Assembly (NCBI RefSeq): GCF_010548375.1 | Contig: NZ_JAAGLY010000020.1 | Location: 90,162 to 154,161, forward strand | From: Streptomyces sp. SID13726 | GTDB taxonomy: Bacteria > Actinomycetota > Actinomycetes > Streptomycetales > Streptomycetaceae | DNA length: 64,000 nt | Reading direction: 5' to 3' | Shown: in pieces, positions 18,258-25,136 of the stretch | Position numbering within the stretch: the stretch's first letter is position 1 | How the letters are laid out: each line of letters opens with the position of its first letter | The notes under the pieces: generated by a model | Told to the model about the DNA's origin: nothing | The model's database searches: none | Seen by the model: the letters and a program-made list of their open reading frames with translations, nothing else | Translations under genes and position numbers: made by a program

Positions 18258-18802
18258 TACCTCTCGACTTCCGGGCACGCGTCATGCAAGGCCCATATGT
18301 ACGTGCCGCATTCAATGCCCCAGTAAGGCTCATGCGGGTTGATGGTCTGTCGGCATGCGTCGCACCTCACCGGCCTAGAACGGCGGAGGGTCGCAGGTGG
18401 CGCAGGAACGTGTTTCCTCGCCCCCTGTGAGGCAGAGGGGAACGCTGGGCGCCCAGTAGCGCTCACAGGGGGTCGGCAAGGGTCCGCGGCAGCCTCCGTA
18501 AACGCCTGGGCGTCCATGGGGTGGCCTGCGCACACGTGAGGCCCCAGGACAGGCGTTCCGGCCCGCACGTCGCCCAGTGAGGCCACGGTGAGCGCTCGGG
18601 GGCATCCTGCCGCCATGCGGAGCCTGTAGGGGCGTCCTCCGCTCAGGAGTAGCGCGCGCAGCTCGACCGCACCGAGGGGGGTTGTGTCGACACCCGCCCA
18701 GGTTCCTGAGACAAGCGCGGTGAGGACCCAAGCCCCGCACCTCTTGCAGGTGCCCAGCTTGGGCGGGGTGTCTAGTAGGTGCTGCATTTGATCATTACTC
18801 AC
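18257..18802 (-). CDS. Hypothetical phage protein with two CxxC pairs
   Basis: 181 aa. C-K-R-C near residue 19 and C-D-A-C near residue 148 flank a middle region (30-100) rich in Leu, Gly and Arg, with two further Cys-His elements. The last 35 residues (an N-P-H-E-P-Y-W-G segment) resemble a zinc-binding module. The gene starts just downstream of the palindrome array and opens the operon leading to the HNH gene. Function unknown. Confidence 0.62.
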   Translation of the reverse strand: MSNDQMQHLLDTPPKLGTCKRCGAWVLTALVSGTWAGVDTTPLGAVELRALLLSGGRPYRLRMAAGCPRALTVASLGDVRAGTPVLGPHVCAGHPMDAQAFTEAAADPCRPPVSATGRPAFPSASQGARKHVPAPPATLRRSRPVRCDACRQTINPHEPYWGIECGTYIWALHDACPEVER

Positions 18803-18826
18803 TGCTCACAATCTGTGTCCTCTGTC

Positions 18827-18976
18827 CTACCTGTCCGCCCCTAAAGGGGGGCGGACAGAGGACAGGTCAGTGAGGACAGGTTTTAGGTACCTGTCCGGAC
18901 AGGTCTGACCTGGGGAAATAGGCGTTGGACAGGAAACCTGTCCGGACAGGCGGAGGCTCGACCTGTCCGGACAGGT
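18827..18976. repeat. Palindrome array (ACCTGTCCGGACAGGT), candidate origin or operator
   Basis: Three copies of a 16-bp palindrome lie at 18889-18904 (perfect), 18936-18951 (last base differs) and 18961-18976 (perfect), with half-sites at 18829-18837, 18860-18867, 18874-18881 and 18927-18933. An 11-bp hairpin of the same sequence family (CTGTCCGCCCC / GGGGCGGACAG) spans 18831-18858. The array fills the gap after the RepA-like helicase gene, so it may be a replication origin with iterons, or a repressor operator array. Confidence 0.8.
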
Positions 18977-19007
18977 CTCGATTACTGGGCGTAGTTTTTT
19001 CAGGGTT

Positions 19008-20318
19008 TCAGGCATCGAACAGACCCTCTGATTCCTCATCCTTGATTTCAGGGGGTTTCAGTGCCTCGCGTTTCTTCCGGTGACTTATTGCCTCCGCCAA
19101 TACGGATGTCCCTAGCGTGAGGTCACGTTCCGCGAGCCACTTTCGGAGCCTGTCTCTGCCTAGCGCGATGGGCGCTCCGTGTTTGTCGAGCAACGCCACG
19201 GCGGCACTCACCGCAGGGTCAAGCCCCGCCATGGCGAATACGGCCGTGCGCTCCGGGACCAGGACCACGGAGGTTTCAGGCTGTCCGTTGCGCCGTGTCA
19301 TGCCCTGCACGGCCACGATGCGGGGCAACAGGCGAACCTCTGCCGTGTCGTCGTCATCCTTTGTCTTGTCGATGCGGACGGTTATGACGCGCTCCGCTCC
19401 CTTCCCTTCTTTCTTAACGAGTAGTTCCGTCTGCACGGCGCCCAGTACGTTAGAGGCGCCTCGCCCGTGTTCCCCTACGTGTCCCGTGTGGTGCACGAGT
19501 AGCGCGCACGCTTCCGATTCCCTCGCTAGACGCTCGATGCGTTGGAAGATCACTGACATGCGCTCGTTGGACGATTCCTCAATGCCGACCGTTGAGCGCG
19601 CCTGCGTGTCGACGACGACAAGCGCAGGTCGGAGGCGCTTACAGGCTTCCTCCAACACCATCCATTCGATGCCGGCCACCTGAATTGGGCGAGGTAGGAA
19701 GTACACCCCGGACATGCGGCAGCCGGTTTCTTGCTCCCATGCGCGGACCCGTTTTTTGATGCCCCCTGCGCCCTCCGCAACGAGATAGATCACGTCACCC
19801 TTGACGACGTCCCGCCCCGCCCAGGGGCGACCGTTGGCGACGCATCCGGCCATGTCGAGCGCCACAAACGATTTCATAGCCCCAGGCTTTCCGTTGATGC
19901 GCGCAACGGTGCCGCGGTACAAGAGTCCGTCGACTACCGGAGACAGTTCCTCAATGTCGTCTAGGGCGTCTGTCGTCAGAGTCTCGGCTAGTAGCGCGTC
20001 CACCATTTCCGCTACGCGCGCACGCTGGGTTTCTTCCTCGATAGTCACCGCGCGCTCTTTGGCGCGGTTGAATGACGCTATCTCCTTTGCTTTCTCGATC
20101 TCGGCTGCCTCGCGCCTGTGGTCCTCTATGAGGGTCTGTGTTCTGTCGTCAACTCCCAGTGATGGGAGTTTGCTCGACAGGACGGAGACGATGCGTTGCA
20201 CGTCGTCATTGAAGCTCTCTAGAGGTGCAGCCTGCGGATTGAGTAGCCAGTAGAGCGCGAGGCGTGCATTTATCTCCGATTGGGGCAACTCGGCATTGCC
20301 CTGCGGTTCAATCGTCAC
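19008..20318 (-). CDS. RepA/AAA_25-type replicative helicase
   Basis: 436 aa. After a helical N-terminal region (1-120) comes a RecA-like ATPase: Walker A G-K-P-G-A-M-K-S near residue 142, a L-V-A-E-G-A-G-G motif near 180, Walker B-like L-V-V-V-D-T-Q-A near 232, and L-L-V-H-H-T-G-H near 268. This pattern matches the AAA_25/RepA family of plasmid and phage helicases. It probably unwinds DNA at the origin. The prim-pol at 25137 would supply priming, and the adjacent palindromes may be its origin. Confidence 0.83.
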   Translation of the reverse strand: MTIEPQGNAELPQSEINARLALYWLLNPQAAPLESFNDDVQRIVSVLSSKLPSLGVDDRTQTLIEDHRREAAEIEKAKEIASFNRAKERAVTIEEETQRARVAEMVDALLAETLTTDALDDIEELSPVVDGLLYRGTVARINGKPGAMKSFVALDMAGCVANGRPWAGRDVVKGDVIYLVAEGAGGIKKRVRAWEQETGCRMSGVYFLPRPIQVAGIEWMVLEEACKRLRPALVVVDTQARSTVGIEESSNERMSVIFQRIERLARESEACALLVHHTGHVGEHGRGASNVLGAVQTELLVKKEGKGAERVITVRIDKTKDDDDTAEVRLLPRIVAVQGMTRRNGQPETSVVLVPERTAVFAMAGLDPAVSAAVALLDKHGAPIALGRDRLRKWLAERDLTLGTSVLAEAISHRKKREALKPPEIKDEESEGLFDA

Positions 20319-20340
20319 GCGTTCACCCCTGCCCCTGCGC

Positions 20341-20565
20341 CTAGACGTATGAGGCAGGGATGATTTCCACTCCAGTAAATGACCAGTGGTCCGCCTCTAC
20401 GTGGCGAGCCATGAGCTTGTGTGTCCTGGTCCACCGGAAACGGGCGCCCAGGAAATCGCGGTCAATGCATTTCCACAGGGCGTAGCGCTGGGCAGCGTCC
20501 GCGGTTGTAGCAATGGCCATTACCTTGCCGTTTGATGAGATCACAAATGCGCGGGTGCCTTCCAT
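20341..20565 (-). CDS. Small hypothetical early phage protein
   Basis: 74 aa from ATG 20565, preceded by GGAGGA nine bases upstream and overlapping the HTH gene by 25 bases. Pattern: an N-terminal strand (FVISSNGKVMAIATT), an Ala-rich helix, then a W-T-R-T-H-K strand and a C-terminal Trp-Ser-Phe strand. It could be a small alpha/beta binding domain. No family recognised. Confidence 0.62.
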   Translation of the reverse strand: MEGTRAFVISSNGKVMAIATTADAAQRYALWKCIDRDFLGARFRWTRTHKLMARHVEADHWSFTGVEIIPASYV

Positions 20566-21326
20566 GTCGCAGCGTCCTCCGTGGGCTTTGTGCGCCTCCG
20601 TCGATATCGGTTCCGTGTCTGCGGAACGTGGCGTGATGTGAGGCGCCCTGCGGCCCATAGCACGCTCACCGCGTGCGCCTCCGTCCAAGACATGAGCGGG
20701 TCGAGCGTCTGCCATATCCGGGCAGCGTGCGCCTTATGCGGCAGCCGCTCACCGCGGACCAGGGCGCGGACGTCCTCAACGGCTGCCCTGGGCACGCGAG
20801 CGGGCAGACGTCGAGCCGTGACCCTGTCCGCCTTGAGGACGCCTCGCTTGAGGCCCTGCGCCACGGCTGCCGCGTTGCTCGACACTCCGTATTTGATGCG
20901 CGCCTCGCCCAGGCCGTTATGGACCGTGTTGAGGGTGACGTTTTCCCGTTCGGCTATCTCGTCCAACGTGAGTCCGTCTGCCAACCCTTGGAGGTAGAGC
21001 ACCTGTTGGGCCGAGACCTTGTAAGCGATGGGATGTCCGTTGACCTTGTAATTTTGGGCGGACCGCTTCCGCCGGCGCGTCCTTTTCCAGGGGTTGTCAG
21101 CCCTGTGCGGTCCGGTCCATTCGAGCTGTTCCCACCACGGCCGGACGCGTGCCATACGGGCGCGCGCCTCTGCCTGTCTCTGGTAATACTTGCGCTTCCT
21201 CGCGAGCGCGCAGGGGCGGCAACGGCGCTGCCATCTGCCGCGGTCCTTGTTGAAAACCATCCATACGTTGTCGGGGTCATCGAAGCTATGGCCCCGCGGG
21301 CAGTGAGTCATTCGTGGTCGGCCCAT
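20541..21326 (-). CDS. LuxR/sigma-region-4-type HTH regulator with zinc ribbon
   Basis: 261 aa. The N-terminus holds C-P-R-G-H-S and C-R-P-C (residues 9-38), a zinc ribbon followed by a very basic stretch. Residues about 100-155 (Q-Q-V-L-Y-L-Q-G-L-A-D-G-L-T-L-D-E-I-A and T-L-N-T-V-H-N-G-L) form a LuxR/sigma-4-like HTH. The C-terminus is again strongly basic. It is probably a DNA-binding regulator of phage transcription or replication, cotranscribed with the helicase. Confidence 0.75.
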   Translation of the reverse strand: MGRPRMTHCPRGHSFDDPDNVWMVFNKDRGRWQRRCRPCALARKRKYYQRQAEARARMARVRPWWEQLEWTGPHRADNPWKRTRRRKRSAQNYKVNGHPIAYKVSAQQVLYLQGLADGLTLDEIAERENVTLNTVHNGLGEARIKYGVSSNAAAVAQGLKRGVLKADRVTARRLPARVPRAAVEDVRALVRGERLPHKAHAARIWQTLDPLMSWTEAHAVSVLWAAGRLTSRHVPQTRNRYRRRRTKPTEDAATWKAPAHL

Positions 21327-21519
21327 CGTCGCCCCTTTCTTTGGGCCTGGGCGCAGGAAGGCGGAGGGACCCTATACAGGTCACCTCCGCCCATCCGGAG
21401 CCCATATGTGTGGTGTGTGGCGCGAGGCGCCCCGAAGGGCGCAACTCAACATCCCTACGGCAGTGCGGGCAGTAGCCCCAATGAACGTCTGACAGATCAC
21501 CCCTGCGTTTCAGGTTCAT
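21286..21519 (-). CDS. Zinc-ribbon microprotein
   Basis: 77 aa from ATG 21519 (CGGAG upstream). W-G-Y-C-P-H-C-R-R-D-V near residue 14, then H-T-T-H and a single Cys near 50, form a plausible zinc site. Overlaps its neighbours on both sides by 20-40 bases, as do the next genes in this array. Function unknown. Confidence 0.6.
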   Translation of the reverse strand: MNLKRRGDLSDVHWGYCPHCRRDVELRPSGRLAPHTTHMGSGWAEVTCIGSLRLPAPRPKERGDDGPTTNDSLPAGP

Positions 21520-21688
21520 AGTCGTTTGCTCCGTCCGGAAGACACACATCGTCGCCCTTGAAAAGGGTCTCCGCGTGAAACTTCCTGCCGCCCGGTTTGG
21601 GCCACGTAACGGCAACGGAGTGTCCGCAATCGCGACACGTCCATATCTCAATTACGCCGTAACTATTGGAGGGTGACAGCCTGTGCAT
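21497..21688 (-). CDS. Zinc-ribbon microprotein
   Basis: 63 aa if started at ATG 21688; an ATG five codons earlier is possible. It contains W-T-C-R-D-C-G-H-S-V-A-V-T-W (residues 16-29), a half zinc ribbon, and a later single Cys. Overlaps both neighbours. Function unknown. Confidence 0.58.
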   Translation of the reverse strand: MHRLSPSNSYGVIEIWTCRDCGHSVAVTWPKPGGRKFHAETLFKGDDVCLPDGANDYEPETQG

Positions 21689-21863
21689 GCCTGCCGCTCT
21701 CATCCGGAGTTGCCATCGGCCATTCGCGCTCGCCCCATGCGAGGGGAACGACGTCACACGTAAACAGCCCTGTCCGGCCGTGCCGCCAAGCGTCCGGGGC
21801 AAACTCGGGGTCGCCCGCAGGCCACCCCTTAACGATCCATTGCTTGCAGTGCTGACACCTCAT
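21663..21863 (-). CDS. Small CxxC protein
   Basis: 66 aa, ATG overlapping the previous stop as ATGA. It starts M-R-C-Q-H-C-K-Q-W and has a second Cys near residue 36 and several Trp. Part of the coupled microgene array; function unknown. Confidence 0.6.
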   Translation of the reverse strand: MRCQHCKQWIVKGWPAGDPEFAPDAWRHGRTGLFTCDVVPLAWGEREWPMATPDESGRHAQAVTLQ

Positions 21864-22063
21864 GGGGCCCTGTCCTTATGTCTGTCGACCAATCCCCCAG
21901 GGCACACCTCGCGTATGTGCGCCCCAGGGTCACCGAGGATTGCGGTAAGGGCAGAAGACAAAAAATGCGGTTCAACGTGGCTTCCCACGATGACCGCAAC
22001 ATGTTTGTCTCGACTTGCCCCCGCTACCTGTCCGCACTCCGGGCAGTAATAGCGGTCACTCAT
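21860..22063 (-). CDS. Zinc-ribbon microprotein
   Basis: 67 aa from ATG 22063, overlapping the preceding stop. Y-Y-C-P-E-C-G-Q-V near residue 5 gives one Cys pair, and a later H-V-E-P-H and one Cys could complete a metal site. Function unknown. Confidence 0.6.
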   Translation of the reverse strand: MSDRYYCPECGQVAGASRDKHVAVIVGSHVEPHFLSSALTAILGDPGAHIREVCPGGLVDRHKDRAP

Positions 22064-22259
22064 CCTCGCGCGCCTCCGCCCAGGCGATGAGTTCCCGGTA
22101 GAACGTGGCCATTTGGCGGACGCGCTTGCGCTCCCAATAGCGGCTTGATGCTGCGCGCGAGGCAGGCTCACCCGGTATCGGTGCAAGGCGTTCGGACCGC
22201 AACTCAAGGTCTGCCGCTCGCTTCCGCAGCTCTGCAAGGACCAAGGGGTGAGCACTCAT
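22056..22259 (-). CDS. Small basic helical protein
   Basis: 67 aa; ATG overlaps the preceding stop (ATGA). Almost wholly helical and Arg/Ala/Glu-rich, with no Cys. It may be a small coiled-coil or nucleic-acid-binding protein of the early operon. No family recognised. Confidence 0.6.
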   Translation of the reverse strand: MSAHPLVLAELRKRAADLELRSERLAPIPGEPASRAASSRYWERKRVRQMATFYRELIAWAEAREDE

Positions 22260-22423
22260 AGCCGCACCCGCCTTCCGCAGTTGCCGCACTTGCCCTCAGG
22301 CGCTCCGCCGGTCCGGTTGGCCGTGGCGAACACCTCGCGCCAATCGAACGAGTGCAGACGGAGCACGTTGCAGCGCAGCCATTTGCGTGTCCGGAGGTAG
22401 CCGGCCAACAGTGTTCCGCTCAT
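22256..22423 (-). CDS. Zinc-ribbon microprotein
   Basis: 55 aa; ATG overlaps the preceding stop (ATGA). Basic N-terminus (K-W-L-R-C-N) and a C-terminal K-C-G-N-C-G-R-R-V knuckle. Function unknown. Confidence 0.6.
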   Translation of the reverse strand: MSGTLLAGYLRTRKWLRCNVLRLHSFDWREVFATANRTGGAPEGKCGNCGRRVRL

Positions 22424-22626
22424 GATTCCTCGCATTGCTTCCCGTAGTCCTGGGCTATTTTCTCGACCTTTCCGGCTGCCTCGCGGAGGGCGGAGGCGCG
22501 GTTCATGTACCAAATCTCGCGCACCTCCGCCTCTTTCTTCTTCTGTCGCCAGTAGTCCGCTTCACTGTCGAACGTGAAGGCAAGAGCACGGATGCGGCTG
22601 ACTGCCTTGAGGGTGTCTTCACTCAC
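22420..22626 (-). CDS. Small charged helical protein
   Basis: 68 aa from GTG 22626, with AGGAG at the right distance; the start overlaps the preceding stop. Strongly helical with many Lys/Glu (W-R-Q-K-K-K-E-A-E-V) and a terminal Cys. Function unknown. Confidence 0.6.
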   Translation of the reverse strand: MSEDTLKAVSRIRALAFTFDSEADYWRQKKKEAEVREIWYMNRASALREAAGKVEKIAQDYGKQCEES

Positions 22627-22837
22627 TGGGCTTTCTCCTGTACTGCCGCCGTGGCGTTCGACTACTCCGCGGGTCCGGGTCGGGTACCTCGCCACGTAGG
22701 TAAGCGCCGTAAGAGCGGGCACCCTCAATTGCCTTGAGTAGTTCGGTTGTTGCATCGAATGCCTCGCGTACGTTCATGACGCACAGTTCGTTGCCGATGG
22801 TGACGACGACGTGTTCGCCATCGTGGTCAATTTTCAT
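22619..22837 (-). CDS. Small hypothetical early phage protein
   Basis: 72 aa from ATG 22837, with an ideal GGGAGGT ribosome site. Beta-hairpin N-terminus (H-D-G-E-H-V-V-V-T-I-G-N-E), one helix, and a basic Pro/Arg tail. No recognised family. Confidence 0.62.
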   Translation of the reverse strand: MKIDHDGEHVVVTIGNELCVMNVREAFDATTELLKAIEGARSYGAYLRGEVPDPDPRSSRTPRRQYRRKPSE

Positions 22838-23069
22838 TGCACCTCCCACGCAAACAGGTGGGTGCGGTCGTGATGAATTGGCGTACCGCAGTCGAGCAAT
22901 CGGGGCAGAGCTGCGCTTTAACGTCCGGCTCCGCGTATGGGTCATGGCCCATGGCAAGGCGCTTCCAATTCATGGGCATTGGCGCCCATTGCTCGCCTGT
23001 GCGGAACCCTCCGCCTGCCGAGACGGGGCATATGGCCCCGCATCGGTCGCACTTGATTTGGTAGCTCAC
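22827..23069 (-). CDS. Four-Cys zinc-ribbon protein
   Basis: 80 aa from GTG 23069, overlapping the preceding stop (GTGA). K-C-D-R-C-G near residue 6 and L-C-P-D-C near residue 54 form a complete C2-C2 zinc ribbon of the type seen in phage and plasmid accessory proteins. Function unknown. Confidence 0.68.
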   Translation of the reverse strand: MSYQIKCDRCGAICPVSAGGGFRTGEQWAPMPMNWKRLAMGHDPYAEPDVKAQLCPDCSTAVRQFITTAPTCLRGRCNEN

Positions 23070-23299
23070 TGACCCTCGCCCCCTAGGCCAAAGAGCTTTT
23101 CGTGAGTGAACGTCCGCCATTGGACGGAGAGTTGTTGGGCGATGAGTCCGCCCAGGGCGTGACGTAGGTGTGACTTGAGGGAGTCACGCGCTTCCGGGTT
23201 GTTCCATATCTCCGCGGGCACGATTTGCCGCGCGGTGACTTCCTGTCCGCCCCATTGGGTTACGGCGCGCACTTCAACGAATCCAGGGATGTTGACCAC
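23066..23299 (-). CDS. Small hypothetical early phage protein
   Basis: 77 aa from GTG 23299, overlapping the stop of the upstream membrane protein (TAGTG), with a G-rich ribosome site. N-terminal beta strands, then helices; the core is E-V-R-A-V-T-Q-W-G-G-Q-E-V-T-A. No recognised family. Confidence 0.6.
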   Translation of the reverse strand: MVNIPGFVEVRAVTQWGGQEVTARQIVPAEIWNNPEARDSLKSHLRHALGGLIAQQLSVQWRTFTHEKLFGLGGEGQ

Positions 23300-23526
23300 T
23301 AGAACCGCCCCCCAGTCATGCAATAGGCGGCAAGCCATGCCGCGAACAGGAGTAGGAACGTGCGCCGGAACGCCACGAATCCCGCATGTCTCCCGTCTTT
23401 CAGGGCAACCCATTTCCAGACGTGTTCGCTGAGTGTGTCGCCCTCTTGCTTATTGAGGAGTGCACCTAGCTCGACCAACGCCATGCCGAACAGGGCGCAC
23501 AACCATGCCCACGACCAAAAGACCAT
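23299..23526 (-). CDS. Small two-helix membrane protein, first gene of left early operon
   Basis: 75 aa from ATG 23526, preceded by GGAAGGGA. Two hydrophobic segments (about residues 2-20 and 52-70) flank a charged loop, so it is probably a membrane hairpin. It is the first gene left of the divergent palindromic control region, so is likely expressed early. Possible roles include superinfection exclusion or membrane effects, but nothing in the sequence decides this. Confidence 0.72.
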   Translation of the reverse strand: MVFWSWAWLCALFGMALVELGALLNKQEGDTLSEHVWKWVALKDGRHAGFVAFRRTFLLLFAAWLAAYCMTGGRF

Positions 23527-23550
23527 CTGATTTCCCTTCCGACTTGTAAC

Positions 23551-23618
23551 GGTCAAGCGACAGTTGACCCGTAAGGGTGACGTGCAAGCTTGCACGTGCG
23601 CGAAATGCGCGCTAGCTT
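23551..23618. promoter_or_regulatory. Divergent control region with 18-bp palindrome and promoter
   Basis: A perfect 18-bp palindrome ACGTGCAAGCTTGCACGT lies at 23580-23597, and an inverted repeat GGTCAA-N7-TTGACC at 23551-23569. On the plus strand TTGCAC (23590-23595) and TAGCTT (23613-23618) are spaced by 17 bases, a plausible Streptomyces vegetative promoter whose -35 overlaps the palindrome. It separates a leftward operon from the rightward gene at 23659. A dimeric repressor is the natural reader, but which one is unknown. Confidence 0.65.
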
Positions 23619-23658
23619 GGGCACACAACGACGGCAACACCCTTGGGAGGGACCGCAG

Positions 23659-24777
23659 ATGAACGCCATGGTTTGGCGCAACACCCGCAGCAACGAACTC
23701 AACTTCCACGCTTTCGCGGAGGGCGTTGCCCTGTGCAACAGGCGCATCACCCCTAATGAGGGCGGGTTCGTCACCGCGGCCCAGGCCAAAGCGCAGCCCA
23801 TGTCTCACCTGTGCGAGCGGTGCGAAAAGAAGGTGGCTGCGGTTGAGGCCCAGGCGGAGCGCGAGGCGTACAAGCCGCAGGCGCTCACCCCCGCGGAAGC
23901 GGGCGAGGTTGCCGACGCGCAGGGTCGGGTGTTGTTCGAGGGGAACGCGAACACGCACAAGCGTCCGCAGGGCTTCCCGGAGGTCATCACGATTGAGGAC
24001 CAGGGCAAGGGCATGTTTGCCCTCAAGGACGAACAGGGCGACGTGATCAAGCGCGTCCGCTCGACCACCCGCCTTTGGGTCCGGCGCTGCCCCGCCAACA
24101 TCGATGAGATTCGCGCGGAGGCGCACGCCCAGGCGGAGGCCGTTGCCGAGTCGTTCGAGCTGACGGAAGTTCACCTCACGCCCCAGGACATTGCGGACGC
24201 TGAGCTTGGCGCCTGCGAGTGGACGCCTGAGCAGATCGAGGACGCTGCCCGCGCGGCTGCGGGTGTGGTCGGGGCCGCGGAGGCGCTGACCAAGGAAGCC
24301 GCTGAGTCGGGGATGAGGGTTGTCCCTGCCGAAGCACGACAGCTCAGGGAAGCGCTCGACGGCATCCTGAGCGATGTTGGCGGCGCAGGGCTCGACGACT
24401 CACGCGAGGCTGCCGCCGCGCGCTATGACGCCCTGCGCAATCCGGTTGAGGTTGAGGCCGAGAACACGTTTCCGGGTTTCAACCGGAACCAGACCTATCA
24501 CCAGACGATGGCGCAGAACGAAAAGCAGCGCGCGTCTTGGAAGCGCGTTGCCACAGCTTCCATGTTCGCCCACTACATCAAGGATCACGCCCAGGCGAAT
24601 GCCGCCAACGGTTGGGACGTCATCCTTGAAGGCTGGTCCGATGGTGAACTCAACGTGATGATGCTGGAATGCGTCCCGCAGTCGAGGGAAGAGGCGATTG
24701 CCTACGCGCGCACTAAGTACGTCGACCCTCACCGCGAGCGCGAGGCGCAGGCCCTTGCCGCCGCTTGGGGATTCTGA
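23659..24777 (+). CDS. Hypothetical phage protein on the opposite strand, zinc-finger N-terminus
   Basis: 372 aa from ATG 23659 with GGGAGGG upstream; a longer frame would run through the operator. Residues 15-55 hold His, Cys and C-E-R-C in a zinc-ribbon arrangement. A central acidic, Ala-rich helical region (80-260) includes E-W-T-P-E-Q-I-E-D-A. The C-terminus (300-372) is helical, with Trp and Tyr. No catalytic motif is visible. Expressed divergently from the early operon, it could be a lysogeny-specific or accessory gene. Confidence 0.75.
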   Translation: MNAMVWRNTRSNELNFHAFAEGVALCNRRITPNEGGFVTAAQAKAQPMSHLCERCEKKVAAVEAQAEREAYKPQALTPAEAGEVADAQGRVLFEGNANTHKRPQGFPEVITIEDQGKGMFALKDEQGDVIKRVRSTTRLWVRRCPANIDEIRAEAHAQAEAVAESFELTEVHLTPQDIADAELGACEWTPEQIEDAARAAAGVVGAAEALTKEAAESGMRVVPAEARQLREALDGILSDVGGAGLDDSREAAAARYDALRNPVEVEAENTFPGFNRNQTYHQTMAQNEKQRASWKRVATASMFAHYIKDHAQANAANGWDVILEGWSDGELNVMMLECVPQSREEAIAYARTKYVDPHREREAQALAAAWGF

Positions 24778-24794
24778 TCACACCACCATTCCGG

Positions 24795-24828
24795 CGCCCT
24801 CACCGAATGTGCATCATGGGTGAGGGCG
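24795..24828 (+). terminator. Hairpin after 372-aa gene
   Basis: A 10-bp stem CGCCCTCACC / GGTGAGGGCG with a 14-base loop follows the stop by 17 bases and precedes the next plus-strand gene. No T-run; probable attenuator. Confidence 0.5.
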
Positions 24829-24854
24829 TCTGCCTATCCAAGAGAGGTGATCAC

Positions 24855-25088
24855 ATGGGAACGACTTCCGGTAAGGGCGGGGCGCCCAAGGGGAAGCCTG
24901 CCGTCCCGCCCCCGATGGTGAGCAACACGGTTCGGGACTGGCTACTCTCGCGTCCCCTGAGCGAGGCTGCGCGCGCCGTTGTCGAGGGCGCGGAATGGGT
25001 CGAGGGTCGTAACGCCTGGGCGCTCGACCTGAGCCCGGAGACTGCCGACGAACTAGGCATGGCCACCCTGTCCCGACTCGACGCGTAG
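24855..25088 (+). CDS. Small hypothetical plus-strand phage protein
   Basis: 77 aa from ATG 24855, with AGAGGTG ideally placed; the in-frame upstream extension crosses the hairpin and is unlikely. Basic Gly/Lys/Pro-rich N-terminus (1-22), then a helix and an acidic C-terminus. Second gene of the plus-strand island. Function unknown. Confidence 0.68.
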   Translation: MGTTSGKGGAPKGKPAVPPPMVSNTVRDWLLSRPLSEAARAVVEGAEWVEGRNAWALDLSPETADELGMATLSRLDA

Positions 25089-25104
25089 CCGCAGCTCGAC
25101 GTGT

Positions 25105-25133
25105 AGCGCCCCCGCCCTTGAGGCAGGGGCGCT
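25105..25133. terminator. Bidirectional terminator between convergent genes
   Basis: Stem AGCGCCCC / GGGGCGCT with an inner GCC/GGC pairing sits between the plus-strand 77-aa gene and the minus-strand prim-pol stop at 25137, so it can serve both directions. Confidence 0.7.
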
Positions 25134-25136
25134 TTG

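Noticed and set aside
23299..24174. 291-codon minus-strand frame
   Set aside because: Only the last 75 codons (23299-23526) have a ribosome site and a membrane-protein pattern; the rest is antisense to the plus-strand 372-aa gene.
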